Position numbers and translations under genes: made by a program. 64,000 nt of DNA, from contig CANCXL010000001.1 in the NCBI GenBank assembly GCA_947381905.1, positions 105,970 to 169,969 on the forward strand, given 5' to 3'. Numbering within the stretch: position 1 is the stretch's first letter; the number at the start of each line of letters is the position of its first letter. Shown here piece after piece: positions 43,411-50,926 of the stretch. A model generated the notes under the pieces. It was not told where the DNA came from and ran no database searches. It saw only the letters and a list, made by a program, of their open reading frames with translations. This DNA comes from an uncultured Clostridiaceae bacterium (lineage in GTDB: Bacteria; Bacillota; Clostridia; TANB77; CAG-465).

Positions 43411-43439
43411 ATTATATCATCTAATATATCGTTTTTCAA
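43411..43439 (-). promoter_or_regulatory. Promoter of tRNA-like element
   Basis: Minus strand TTGAAA (43439-43434), 17-nt spacer, TATAAT (43416-43411), with a TGA extension. The transcript would begin at or next to the tRNA-like 5' end. Confidence 0.82.
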
Positions 43440-43455
43440 GTAGTATTTACGAATA

Positions 43456-43464
43456 TGATATAAT
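43456..43464 (+). promoter_or_regulatory. Extended -10 promoter of radical SAM gene
   Basis: TGATATAAT (43456-43464); no convincing -35. Divergent from the tRNA-like promoter. Confidence 0.6.
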
Positions 43465-43478
43465 TATTTTGGTGTTTT

Positions 43479-44375
43479 ATGATGAATGAATATAAAAAAT
43501 GTATGATGTGTCCACGAAGATGTGGAGTAGATAGAACTAAAAGAGCAGGTGCATGTAATGCTACAGATAAGATTAAAGTAGCTCTTGTGTCTGTTCATAA
43601 TTTTGAAGAGCCATGTATTAGTGGCAAGGAAGGATCAGGAACTGTATTTTTTTCTAATTGCAATTTAAGATGTGTTTACTGTCAAAACTTTCATATATCA
43701 AGAGATGGTTATGGAAAAGAAATAACTATTAATAGACTTGCAGAGATATTTATAGAGCAACAGAAAAGAGGAGTAAACAATATAAATCTTGTAACTCCTA
43801 CTATGTATGTAGATAGTATAATAGAAGCCATTAAAATTGCGAGGGATAATGGACTTAAAATACCAATAGTATATAATTCTAGTGGATATGAAAATATTGA
43901 AACTATAAAAAAACTTAATGGATATATAGATATATATTTACCAGACTTTAAATATGCAACAGACAGGCTGGCTTTAAAATATTCTGGAGTAAATAACTAT
44001 ACTAGCTCTGTAATTCCTGCAATATATGAAATGATATCACAAGTTGGAAGTCCGCAGTTTGATGATAGAGGTATTTTAAAAAAAGGAGTAATTATTAGAC
44101 ATATGGTACTTCCAAATAATGTATTAAATTCTAAAATGGTATTAAAGAAAATTGCAAAAAATTATAAAGGAAAAGCACTAATTAGTGTTATGGCACAGTA
44201 TTTTCCATCAGGAAATGCAAATAAATATCCTGAAATAAACAGAAAGGTATCAAAAAAAGAGTTTTTAGAGGTAGAAGAGTATCTTTATAGTATAGGACTG
44301 GAAAACGGTTATATTCAAGAATTGGGCGAACACGAAGAGGAATATGTACCAGATTTTAATTTAGATAATGTATAA
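43479..44375 (+). CDS. Radical SAM protein, PflA/AmmeMemoRadiSam-related
   Basis: 298 residues. N-terminal Cys pattern CMMCPRRCGVDR...GACNA, then the cluster motif CNLRCVYCQN (CxxxCxxC, ~65-74), barrel strands INLVTPTMY and YLPDFKY, and the family block HMVLPNN. It binds a [4Fe-4S] cluster and SAM to make a radical; related proteins activate glycyl-radical enzymes. No obvious partner gene adjacent. SD is weak (GGTG); ATG 43482 is an equal alternative start. Confidence 0.88.
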   Translation: MMNEYKKCMMCPRRCGVDRTKRAGACNATDKIKVALVSVHNFEEPCISGKEGSGTVFFSNCNLRCVYCQNFHISRDGYGKEITINRLAEIFIEQQKRGVNNINLVTPTMYVDSIIEAIKIARDNGLKIPIVYNSSGYENIETIKKLNGYIDIYLPDFKYATDRLALKYSGVNNYTSSVIPAIYEMISQVGSPQFDDRGILKKGVIIRHMVLPNNVLNSKMVLKKIAKNYKGKALISVMAQYFPSGNANKYPEINRKVSKKEFLEVEEYLYSIGLENGYIQELGEHEEEYVPDFNLDNV

Positions 44376-44386
44376 CATAAATTATT

Positions 44387-44421
44387 AATCATCTCATATA
44401 CTTAATTGAGGTGATTTTTTT
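44387..44421 (+). terminator. Terminator fused to the dapF start region
   Basis: 10-bp arms AATCATCTCA (44387-44396) and TGAGGTGATT (44407-44416, one wobble), then seven T up to 44421. The 3' arm contains the dapF SD and the T run leads into its TTG start. Confidence 0.75.
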
Positions 44422-45277
44422 GGTTTCATTTACTAAAATGCAGGGGTGCGGAAATGATTATGTATATATAAATAATGATGAGGAGAAGATAATTGATTTA
44501 TCTGATTTTACAAAGAAAGTTTCAAATAGAAACTTTGGAATAGGATCTGATGGATGTATCTTTATTTTTAAAGAATATTTTGAAGATGATATATTTAAAG
44601 ATATGAATCTTGATGCAGATATTTATTTTAGAATTTTTAATCCAGATGGTACTGAGGCAAACATGTGTGGTAATGGAATTAGATGTGTTGCCAAATATGC
44701 TTATGATAAAGGATTAGTAAAAGACAGAAAAATGAAAATAGGCACAAAGTCTGGAATAAAAGATGTTGAAGTAGATAAAGAGTGTAAAAACGTAAAGGTA
44801 AATATGGGAGTACCTATTTTTAATACAGATAAATTAGAAATAAATTATCCAAAAGATGTAATAGTTAATGAACGTTTTTTTGTAGAAGATATTGAGTATT
44901 ATATGACTTGTTTATCTGTAGGTAATCTTCATACTGTTATATTTGTTGATGATGTGGATAATATAGATATACAAAAATATGGAAAAGCAGTAGAAAATAT
45001 GAAAATTTTTAAGGATAGAACCAATGTAGAATTTGTTCAAATTATAGATAGAGAAAATATTAAAATTAGAGTATGGGAAAGAGGAGTTGGAGAAACTTTA
45101 GCATGCGGTACAGGAGCTACTGCGTCTGTTATAGCCGGCTACTTAAATGGGGTTACAGAGAATATATGCAATGTGAATTTAAAAGGAGGAAAACTAGAAA
45201 TAAGATATAATGAACTAACAAATGAACTTTGTATGATAGGAAAAGCAGAGATGGTATTTGAAGGAAAGCTATACTAA
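44420..45277 (+). CDS. dapF: Diaminopimelate epimerase
   Basis: 285 residues from TTG 44420, chosen because the family starts with (V)SFTKMxGxGNDYV and GAGGTG lies just upstream; GTG 44411 would sit in that SD. The two catalytic Cys are in EANMCGNGIRC (~75) and ETLACGTGA (~220). Interconverts LL- and meso-diaminopimelate for lysine and peptidoglycan synthesis. Translation initiation lies within an intrinsic terminator hairpin, which may limit expression. Confidence 0.95.
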   Translation: MVSFTKMQGCGNDYVYINNDEEKIIDLSDFTKKVSNRNFGIGSDGCIFIFKEYFEDDIFKDMNLDADIYFRIFNPDGTEANMCGNGIRCVAKYAYDKGLVKDRKMKIGTKSGIKDVEVDKECKNVKVNMGVPIFNTDKLEINYPKDVIVNERFFVEDIEYYMTCLSVGNLHTVIFVDDVDNIDIQKYGKAVENMKIFKDRTNVEFVQIIDRENIKIRVWERGVGETLACGTGATASVIAGYLNGVTENICNVNLKGGKLEIRYNELTNELCMIGKAEMVFEGKLY

Positions 45278-45279
45278 TA

Positions 45280-45308
45280 TTGAGAATTGTTTAAATTTGG
45301 GATATAAT
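45280..45308 (+). promoter_or_regulatory. Promoter of Nudix gene
   Basis: TTGAGA (45280-45285), 17-nt spacer, TATAAT (45303-45308). Confidence 0.82.
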
Positions 45309-45327
45309 TTAAGTGAGGTAATATAGT

Positions 45328-45891
45328 ATGAATTTAAAACGAGAAATAATGAATTATATCCCAGTAAATGAACAAGAAGAAAAAGATAAAGAGTTTATTC
45401 TAAAAGCTATGGATAGTTATGACGATATTTTAACAAGAGAAAATGAAGTAATGCATTTTACATCATCTGCATGGGTTGTAAATAAAAATAGAGATAAAGT
45501 TGTAATGATTTATCATAATATATATAATTCGTGGGGATGGACTGGTGGACATGCCGATGGAAAAGAAGATTTATTATCTGTTGCTAAAAGAGAAGTAGAA
45601 GAAGAGACTTCTTTAAAAAATATTAATGTATTATATGATGGAAAGATTATGGCGCTAGATGTATTACCTTGTGCTGGTCATTTTAAGAGAGGAAAGTATG
45701 TAAGTAGTCATATACATATTTCTGTAGCATATATTTTTGAGGCAGATGATGGTGAAGAAATGAGAATAAAAGAAGATGAAAACTCAAATGTTGCATGGCA
45801 ACCAATAGATAGGGCTGTAAATCTTTCTACTGAACCACACATGAAACCAGTATATCAAAAACTTATTAACAGAATTTACCAGATGAAATAA
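45328..45891 (+). CDS. Nudix hydrolase
   Basis: 187 residues. The Nudix box runs from GHADGKEDLL to AKREVEEET (Gx5Ex7REVxEE, ~73-95), binding Mg and a nucleoside diphosphate-linked substrate. An N-terminal helical region and the FTSSAWVV strand precede it. Cytoplasmic. GAGGT SD, own promoter 3 nt after dapF. Substrate unknown; the layout resembles the small IPP-isomerase-like Nudix group, without proof. Confidence 0.9.
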   Translation: MNLKREIMNYIPVNEQEEKDKEFILKAMDSYDDILTRENEVMHFTSSAWVVNKNRDKVVMIYHNIYNSWGWTGGHADGKEDLLSVAKREVEEETSLKNINVLYDGKIMALDVLPCAGHFKRGKYVSSHIHISVAYIFEADDGEEMRIKEDENSNVAWQPIDRAVNLSTEPHMKPVYQKLINRIYQMK

Positions 45892-45904
45892 TTATTAAAA
45901 TATG

Positions 45905-45933
45905 TTGTTTTTTGTAAAAAAAGATTATATAAT
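45905..45933 (+). promoter_or_regulatory. Promoter of gene at 45968
   Basis: TTGTTT (45905-45910), 17-nt spacer, TATAAT (45928-45933). Confidence 0.8.
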
Positions 45934-45967
45934 AAATATATTAATAATTTAATACTGGAGGGAGTAT

Positions 45968-46651
45968 ATGGAAATAAGAGAAATCTTTGATACTATTGAA
46001 AGTGACCCTAATATGGATAAAGAGCTTCAAGATGATATTTTAAATAAGATAAATAGCATAGCCAAAGCAGACCAATTGGTAGATGGCTTAGAGGAAAAAA
46101 TCGAGCAGCATAAAGATGAGCTTTCAGAAAAAGAGTTAAAATATATAATTAATAAATGCATATCATATAAGAGTGTTTTTTATAAATTTAGAAATGGTGG
46201 AATTGTAGATTATGATCAGCTAAATGATATTACTCGTAGAATATTTGAGTTAGAAGAGAGTATTAGAAAAAATGATTTTGCAGTTTGGAAAGCAGAACTA
46301 TTATCATATAAAGGTTCAAAACAAGATAAAGAAGAAGATAAAATGTTAAAAAACATGCTTATGGTAGTACCAGAAGAACAAAATGTTGTAGAGAAAATAA
46401 CTAGAATGTTTAAAAGAGCTTTATGGAAAATGCAACAGAAAAATATAGCTAAATCTACTCAAAACCAAAATGATACTGTAATTGAACTTCCTCAAAATAG
46501 TATGAATATAGATATTCCAATACATGAGGATTATAAGGAAGATAAAAAAATAGAAGGTGATGTTGAAAAGTCAACAGAAGAAATAGAAGACGAACTAGAA
46601 ACAAAATTTGGAGATGATTTTATTGAAAATGAAGAAATAAAGAATAAGTAA
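45968..46651 (+). CDS. Hypothetical soluble acidic protein
   Basis: 227 residues, no signal or membrane helix. Predicted largely helical in the first ~140 residues (for example DELSEKELKYIINKCISYKS), then a Lys/Asn linker and an acidic tail ending in EEIEDELETKFGDD...ENEEIKNK. GGAGGG SD and a clear promoter and terminator make it a real single gene. Nothing recognised; the acidic tail could be an interaction region. Confidence 0.6.
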   Translation: MEIREIFDTIESDPNMDKELQDDILNKINSIAKADQLVDGLEEKIEQHKDELSEKELKYIINKCISYKSVFYKFRNGGIVDYDQLNDITRRIFELEESIRKNDFAVWKAELLSYKGSKQDKEEDKMLKNMLMVVPEEQNVVEKITRMFKRALWKMQQKNIAKSTQNQNDTVIELPQNSMNIDIPIHEDYKEDKKIEGDVEKSTEEIEDELETKFGDDFIENEEIKNK

Positions 46652-46672
46652 AACTTATTCTTTATTTTTTAT
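46636..46672 (+). terminator. Terminator overlapping stop of 45968 gene
   Basis: 13-bp perfect arms (46636-46648 and 46654-46666), then T run. Confidence 0.9.
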
Positions 46673-46682
46673 GTGTTGAAAG

Positions 46683-46711
46683 TTGACATAAGTACAGATA
46701 TGTGCTATAAT
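46683..46711 (+). promoter_or_regulatory. Consensus promoter of gene at 46811
   Basis: TTGACA (46683-46688), 17-nt spacer, TATAAT (46706-46711). Confidence 0.92.
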
Positions 46712-46715
46712 AATA

Positions 46716-46810
46716 GTGCATTTATATATATAGAAATCAGAGATAATTTGCATGATAGATATTTTCTTGTATGGAAAATGCACAAATATTTTTTTAAAGG
46801 AGGCCATTTT
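46716..46810 (+). promoter_or_regulatory. Structured leader of gene at 46811
   Basis: GTGCATTT (46716-46723), at the predicted transcript 5' end, is complementary to AAATGCAC (46776-46783), and a T-rich tract and AAAGGAGG follow directly. An inner ATTTTC/GAAAAT hairpin competes with it. This could act as an attenuator or RBS switch. Confidence 0.4.
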
Positions 46811-47209
46811 ATGGTAAAAGTTAATTGTGAAAAAAAATTAAAAGGAGTGTCTAAAGATAGACAAAATGAAATCGCGGTGAATATGAGTGTTAAAAACACT
46901 GATCATATTTATTATGATATCAATTATCCGCTTGTTATAAACAGCGAATCAAAAGTTATGGAAATATTTGTATTAGAGGACGAAGAAAATGAAGAAGTAA
47001 ATGTCATGGTTACAACATTAGATGTACCAAAAACTATAAGGGTAGTCTTTAAAGACGAGTGTCCAAAATACTCTGAACAAAGAGAAAGTGGAGATGCAAC
47101 ACCTTATACTGTGGACATTAGAACAACAATGTCTTTGGAAGAATTTCAAGATAGACTTGTGCTTTGTAACGATGAGTCAGATATAGAAGATATTGCAGAT
47201 GAACTTTAA
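46811..47209 (+). CDS. Hypothetical beta-rich soluble protein
   Basis: 132 residues from ATG 46811, with AAAGGAGG upstream; the frame is open from 46673 but that start would lie before the promoter's -10. Alternating hydrophobic pattern (VMEIFVLEDEENEEVNVMVTTL, about 56-77 with two short strands) suggests a small beta domain, then a helical acidic end SDIEDIADEL. No family recognised. Confidence 0.6.
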   Translation: MVKVNCEKKLKGVSKDRQNEIAVNMSVKNTDHIYYDINYPLVINSESKVMEIFVLEDEENEEVNVMVTTLDVPKTIRVVFKDECPKYSEQRESGDATPYTVDIRTTMSLEEFQDRLVLCNDESDIEDIADEL

Positions 47210-47212
47210 AAT

Positions 47213-47246
47213 AATTACTGGAGATTTATTTCTCCAGTAATTTTTT
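47213..47246 (+). terminator. Terminator of gene at 46811
   Basis: 12-bp perfect arms (47213-47224 and 47231-47242), T run to 47246. Confidence 0.95.
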
Positions 47247-47263
47247 GCTATAATACGTAAAAC

Positions 47264-47292
47264 TTGAAATTTACATAAAAATATGGTATAAT
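47264..47292 (+). promoter_or_regulatory. Promoter of gene at 47452
   Basis: TTGAAA (47264-47269), spacer starting TTTACATAAAA, TATAAT (47287-47292). Close copy of the two protein C promoters. The 150-nt leader after it contains a GAGCT/AGCTC hairpin and a 20-codon reading frame (47340-47402) without a well-placed SD. Confidence 0.88.
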
Positions 47293-47451
47293 ATAAGTGT
47301 ATATTATATTATTTAAAGGAGCTAGATTAAGCTCTAGTTATGCTGAAAATTATGAAGCAGTTTTGTGCTGTTATTTCTAGTGTTTCTAGTAGCGTTTTTT
47401 AAACAATATTAGTATAAATATACAAAAGAATAAAGGAAAGAGGTTAAACAT

Positions 47452-47688
47452 ATGAAAAATTTATTAAAAAAGGAAGAAACAATGGAAATATTAAAGAGAG
47501 GAGAATTTGGAAGCAACAAATTTAGAAAAGCTGTAAGAAAAGCATATTCAGACTTTAAGATTGAAAAATATCAAAAAGGAAAAAATGTTTTATTTGAACA
47601 AGGTTCTGGAAGAGTTGCAATAGTACCAGTAGATATCGTTGAAGACATTATAGGTACAAAAGTTGAATTATTTTCTCGTGCAGCATAA
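47452..47688 (+). CDS. Small basic protein, unknown
   Basis: 78 residues, Lys/Arg-rich. FGSNKFRKAVRKAYSDFKIE forms a basic helix, followed by a short strand region (KNVLFEQGSGRVAIVPVDIVE). AAAGAGG lies 8 nt before ATG 47452; ATG 47482 with AAGGAAG is a second option. The basic helix could bind nucleic acid, but no family is recognised. Long leader and strong promoter suggest regulated, substantial expression. Confidence 0.6.
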   Translation: MKNLLKKEETMEILKRGEFGSNKFRKAVRKAYSDFKIEKYQKGKNVLFEQGSGRVAIVPVDIVEDIIGTKVELFSRAA

Positions 47689-47692
47689 ATTT

Positions 47693-47728
47693 CAAAAGGT
47701 GGTTAAAAACTGCCTTTTGTTTTTTTTG
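47693..47728 (+). terminator. Terminator of gene at 47452
   Basis: 7-bp outer arms CAAAAGG / CCTTTTG (47693-47699, 47713-47719) followed by about nine T. Confidence 0.9.
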
Positions 47729-47781
47729 CTTGCATATTTATATAAAAATATAAATATTATATATTATAAATAATCTATTAA

Positions 47782-47810
47782 TTGACATAATGATCGAAAA
47801 ATGTTATAAT
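47782..47810 (+). promoter_or_regulatory. Consensus promoter of gene at 47866
   Basis: TTGACA (47782-47787), 17-nt spacer, TATAAT (47805-47810). Confidence 0.92.
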
Positions 47811-47865
47811 ATCTTATGTAAACATCGTAGATAGTCTGAAAAAAATTTTGAAAGGAGGAGTTTGT

Positions 47866-48258
47866 ATGTGTAATAATATACGTGCAAATATTTTAAGAAA
47901 AGAAGTTAAAAAGGAGGTCGTAAAGGACAAAATATCTGATTGGTTAGAAAGTAGACCAATTATTCCTAAAAATACTACTGCAATTAATTTAAGAGAGGCA
48001 GATAAAGACTTAATTAATTATGTTAGTGGACATCCACTAAAATTGCATGACGGAACAAGAATCCATAGTATTAGTGCAGAGACTATTGATGAAGTATATA
48101 AAGCAGTAACTATTGAGTATTGTTTTCATAAGGCTAATAAAAAGAATACAACTACTATAAAAAGATATGTAAATGATAACTTGATAGATATAGAATCATT
48201 TTTAGCAAATAGTCAATCAATATTCCAATTAAGAAATATTGATCTTAACTATAAATAG
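47866..48258 (+). CDS. Hypothetical protein, 130 aa
   Basis: Start ATG 47866 with AAAGGAGGAG upstream; the frame is open from a TTG at 47848 that overlaps that SD. Soluble, mixed helical: a basic N-terminal helix (ILRKEVKKEVVKDKISDWL), a central GHPLKLHDGTRIHS segment and a helical C-terminus. No domain recognised. Own consensus promoter and terminator. The 230 nt after it up to the next promoter are AT-rich with no visible feature. Confidence 0.6.
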   Translation: MCNNIRANILRKEVKKEVVKDKISDWLESRPIIPKNTTAINLREADKDLINYVSGHPLKLHDGTRIHSISAETIDEVYKAVTIEYCFHKANKKNTTTIKRYVNDNLIDIESFLANSQSIFQLRNIDLNYK

Positions 48259-48288
48259 AAAAGAAGTGGAAATCCACTTCTTTTTTTC
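48259..48288 (+). terminator. Terminator of gene at 47866
   Basis: 9-bp perfect arms AAGAAGTGG (48261-48269) and complement (48274-48282), extended by A/T pairs, T run. Confidence 0.93.
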
Positions 48289-48458
48289 TGTTATAATTGT
48301 TTATTAATAATTTTTAATCGTTTTATATAAAAATGTATGTTAGTTGATAAAAAACGCTATTATAACCAAAATCTGGCAAAAATAGACACATATTATGTGA
48401 TAAAATAAACTAAAATACAAAAATATACAAAAATTATTAAAAAGATTTGTTAAAAAAC

Positions 48459-48487
48459 TTGTATATTTGTAAAAGCTATGATATAAT
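48459..48487 (+). promoter_or_regulatory. Promoter of epimerase gene
   Basis: TTGTAT (48459-48464), 17-nt spacer, TATAAT (48482-48487). Confidence 0.82.
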
Positions 48488-48514
48488 GAACTCCTTTTTG
48501 ATAGGAGGCTACAG

Positions 48515-49378
48515 GTGAATATAGAAATAATTACTACACCTAGTGGAGCAGAGCTTACTAGTATAAAGTATCAAGGAATAGAATATTTACATCAAGGAGA
48601 TAAAGTATTAGATGAAAATGGTAAGATATACTGGAAAAGAAGAGCGCCTATCCTTTTTCCAATAGTAGGGAGTTTGAAAAATAATACAACTATTATAAAT
48701 GGGAAAAAATTTGAAATGTCACAACATGGTTTTGCGCGCGACATGAAGTTTGACATAGTAAAAATATCAGAAAGGGAACATATATATGTGTTAAAATATA
48801 ATGAAGAAACATTGAAGATGTATCCTTTTAAATTTGAACTGTATATTAGTTACATTGTGGATAATAATACTCTCACGATTAAATATAGAGTGAAGAATTT
48901 AGATGATAAAGCAATGTTTTTCGGAATTGGCGGTCATCCAGCGTTTGTTATTGATTTGAAAAATAACAAATATAGAGTTGAGTTTGAAAATGAAGAGGAA
49001 AATATAAGGTTTTATCAGTTAGATTGCGGACTTGTCTCGTACAAGAATGATCATGTAAACAAGTCTGTATTGTCTACTAAAAAATGTATCAATATTCAAA
49101 AAGATACTTTTACGCATGATGCGATCATAATGAGTGGGTTGAAATCAAAAAATATAAGGTTGTATGAAAATGATAAATTAAAGTTAAATGTAAATTTTTC
49201 AGGTTTTAAGTATTTGGCTTTATGGGCAAAAAAAGCTGCGCCTTTTTTATGCATAGAACCATGGTATACTACTGCCGACTATACAGATAGTAACCAGATT
49301 TTTGAGGATAAAAAGGATAATATAAAACTTGGAATAAACGAAGAGTTTGAATGTGAATATAAAATCACGTTTGAATAG
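48515..49378 (+). CDS. Aldose 1-epimerase-family protein (LacX-like)
   Basis: 287 residues of the galactose-mutarotase fold: RRAPILFPIVGSL, the SQHGFARD segment with a catalytic-type His, and FGIGGHPAF (second His), with LCIEPWYTTAD carrying a candidate acidic residue. Interconverts alpha/beta sugar anomers or binds sugar phosphates in the cytoplasm. GTG start with ATAGGAGG 8 nt upstream. Monocistronic; sugar unknown. Confidence 0.9.
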   Translation: MNIEIITTPSGAELTSIKYQGIEYLHQGDKVLDENGKIYWKRRAPILFPIVGSLKNNTTIINGKKFEMSQHGFARDMKFDIVKISEREHIYVLKYNEETLKMYPFKFELYISYIVDNNTLTIKYRVKNLDDKAMFFGIGGHPAFVIDLKNNKYRVEFENEEENIRFYQLDCGLVSYKNDHVNKSVLSTKKCINIQKDTFTHDAIIMSGLKSKNIRLYENDKLKLNVNFSGFKYLALWAKKAAPFLCIEPWYTTADYTDSNQIFEDKKDNIKLGINEEFECEYKITFE

Positions 49379-49400
49379 ATTAAAAATATAATTTGGTTTG

Positions 49401-49432
49401 AAGTATATTAGGAAACTAATATACTTTTTTTT
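49401..49432 (+). terminator. Terminator of epimerase gene
   Basis: 11-bp perfect arms (49401-49411 and 49416-49426) with GAAA loop, T run. Confidence 0.95.
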
Positions 49433-49438
49433 ATAAAT

Positions 49439-49465
49439 AAAGAACACCTAAAATAGGTGTTCTTT
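49439..49465 (-). terminator. Terminator of metK
   Basis: 11-bp perfect arms (49455-49465 and 49439-49449), T-rich on the minus strand beyond. Confidence 0.88.
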
Positions 49466-49469
49466 AATT

Positions 49470-50639
49470 TTATGTATTACTGTTTATATAATTTAAAATG
49501 TCTTTTACTTTATCTGTTTTTTCAAAAGATACGTTTAAATCCTCTCTTCCAATATGACCATAATGAGATAAATCTCCGTATATAGGAGTTCTTAAATTAA
49601 GAGAATTGATTATTCCTTCTGGTGTAAAATCAAATGTATTTTCTATTGCTTTTAAAATAATGTTATCGGGTACTTTAGAAGTTCCAAAAGTATTTATATA
49701 TATTGATACAGGTTTAGATACTCCTATTGCATAAGATAATTGTATTTCACATTTTTGTGCTACACCAGATGCAACTATGTTTTTTGCGGCATATCTTGCC
49801 ATATAAGCTGCACTTCTATCTACTTTTGTAGGATCTTTTCCACTAAATGCACCACCACCATGTCGTGCATATCCTCCATATGTGTCAACAATAATCTTTC
49901 TTCCTGTAAGTCCACTATCACTTTCAGGCCCTCCTATTACAAATCTTCCTGTAGGATTAATAAATATTTTAGTGTTCTTATCAATTAAATTTGTAGGTAT
50001 TGTTTTTAATATTATTTTTTCGTAGATATCTTTTCTTAATTTTTCTGTAGATACAGTGTCTTTATGTTGAGTAGATACTACGACTGTGTCAACTCGCTTT
50101 GGAATATCTTCTTCATATTCAACTGTTACTTGAGTTTTTCCATCAGGCATTAGATAATCTAGTATTTTTTCCCTTCTTGTTTTTTCAAGTTCTTTTGCAA
50201 GTTTATGTGCAAGAGAAATAGGAAGTGGCATTAATTCTTCTGTTTCATTACATGCATATCCAAACATAATTCCTTGATCTCCTGCTCCAAGGGTAGTCTC
50301 ATCATCTAAAGATGAATTTACTCCTTGTGCGATATCTGGTGATTGCTCTTGTATCCCAACAATTACCTTGCAGTTTTCTACATCAAAACCAGAACCTTTA
50401 GTTGTATATCCGATTTTTCTTAATGTTTCTTTTACTATTTTTTCATAGTCTAATTTAGCTTTTGTAGATATTTCTCCAAAGATAAAAACAGTATCTTTAG
50501 ATATAGATGTTTCACATGCAACTCTAGAATTTGAATCTTCTTTTAATGCTGCATCAAGTACAGAATCTGAAATGTAGTCACACACTTTGTCTGGATGACC
50601 ACTTGTAACAGATTCAGAAGTAAATAAATAATTTGTCAT
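49470..50639 (-). CDS. metK: S-adenosylmethionine synthetase
   Basis: 389 residues from ATG 50639 (TTAGGAGG upstream; the frame extends to 50657 without support). [19 protein letters not shown] at the N-terminus, [12 protein letters not shown] and the [19 protein letters not shown] loop are MetK signatures binding ATP, Met, Mg and K. Makes SAM from methionine and ATP. Controlled by the S-box directly upstream, a feedback loop on its own product. Confidence 0.98.
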   Translation of the reverse strand: MTNYLFTSESVTSGHPDKVCDYISDSVLDAALKEDSNSRVACETSISKDTVFIFGEISTKAKLDYEKIVKETLRKIGYTTKGSGFDVENCKVIVGIQEQSPDIAQGVNSSLDDETTLGAGDQGIMFGYACNETEELMPLPISLAHKLAKELEKTRREKILDYLMPDGKTQVTVEYEEDIPKRVDTVVVSTQHKDTVSTEKLRKDIYEKIILKTIPTNLIDKNTKIFINPTGRFVIGGPESDSGLTGRKIIVDTYGGYARHGGGAFSGKDPTKVDRSAAYMARYAAKNIVASGVAQKCEIQLSYAIGVSKPVSIYINTFGTSKVPDNIILKAIENTFDFTPEGIINSLNLRTPIYGDLSHYGHIGREDLNVSFEKTDKVKDILNYINSNT

Positions 50640-50676
50640 AATAATTCCTCCTAACAAAGCATCAAAACATCGGCAT

Positions 50677-50706
50677 AAAAAAGACTAGCTACGGCAAGCT
50701 AGTCAA
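50677..50706 (-). terminator. S-box expression-platform terminator
   Basis: Minus strand 8-bp arms GACTAGCT (50704-50697) and AGCTAGTC (50690-50683), then six T. Confidence 0.93.
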
Positions 50707-50713
50707 TAAAAAA

Positions 50714-50804
50714 CTTATCTTTCGGTTATGCCGCAGGAATTAGCACCTTACTATAGCAGGTTGCTGGACTTCATAGGGCCTGTCCCTCAGTCACTCTGGA
50801 TAAG
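50714..50804 (-). promoter_or_regulatory. SAM-I riboswitch (S-box)
   Basis: Minus strand contains CTTATCCAGAGTGACTGAGG at the 5' end, GGACAGGCCCTATGAAGTCC, CAGCAACC, AAGGTGCTAATTCC and the closing GATAAG that pairs with CTTATC. All S-box blocks are in the canonical order. High SAM should favour the terminator at 50677 and repress metK. Confidence 0.96.
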
Positions 50805-50824
50805 GTATATTTTAATGTACATTC

Positions 50825-50853
50825 ATTCTAACACCATAAAAGAAATAAGTCAA
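50825..50853 (-). promoter_or_regulatory. Promoter of S-box/metK
   Basis: Minus strand TTGACT (50853-50848), 17-nt spacer, TAGAAT (50830-50825). Confidence 0.8.
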
Positions 50854-50867
50854 CACAAATTTGCATA

Positions 50868-50900
50868 TTATTTGCAAATAATGCAAAAATAGAGTATAAT
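50868..50900 (+). promoter_or_regulatory. Promoter of exonuclease gene with palindrome
   Basis: TTGCAA (50872-50877), 17-nt spacer, TATAAT (50895-50900). A perfect 14-bp palindrome TTATTTGCAAATAA (50868-50881) covers the -35 and could be an operator. Confidence 0.75.
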
Positions 50901-50926
50901 TTTACTTGTTAACAAGGAGAAATAAT

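Noticed and set aside
46673-46810. Longer N-terminus for the 132-aa protein
   Set aside because: The extension starts upstream of the consensus promoter's -10; AAAGGAGG precedes ATG 46811.
47340-47402. 20-codon leader ORF before the 78-aa gene
   Set aside because: GGAG is about 20 nt from the ATG, and the peptide shows no clear amino-acid bias beyond Ser/Val; mentioned only as part of the leader.
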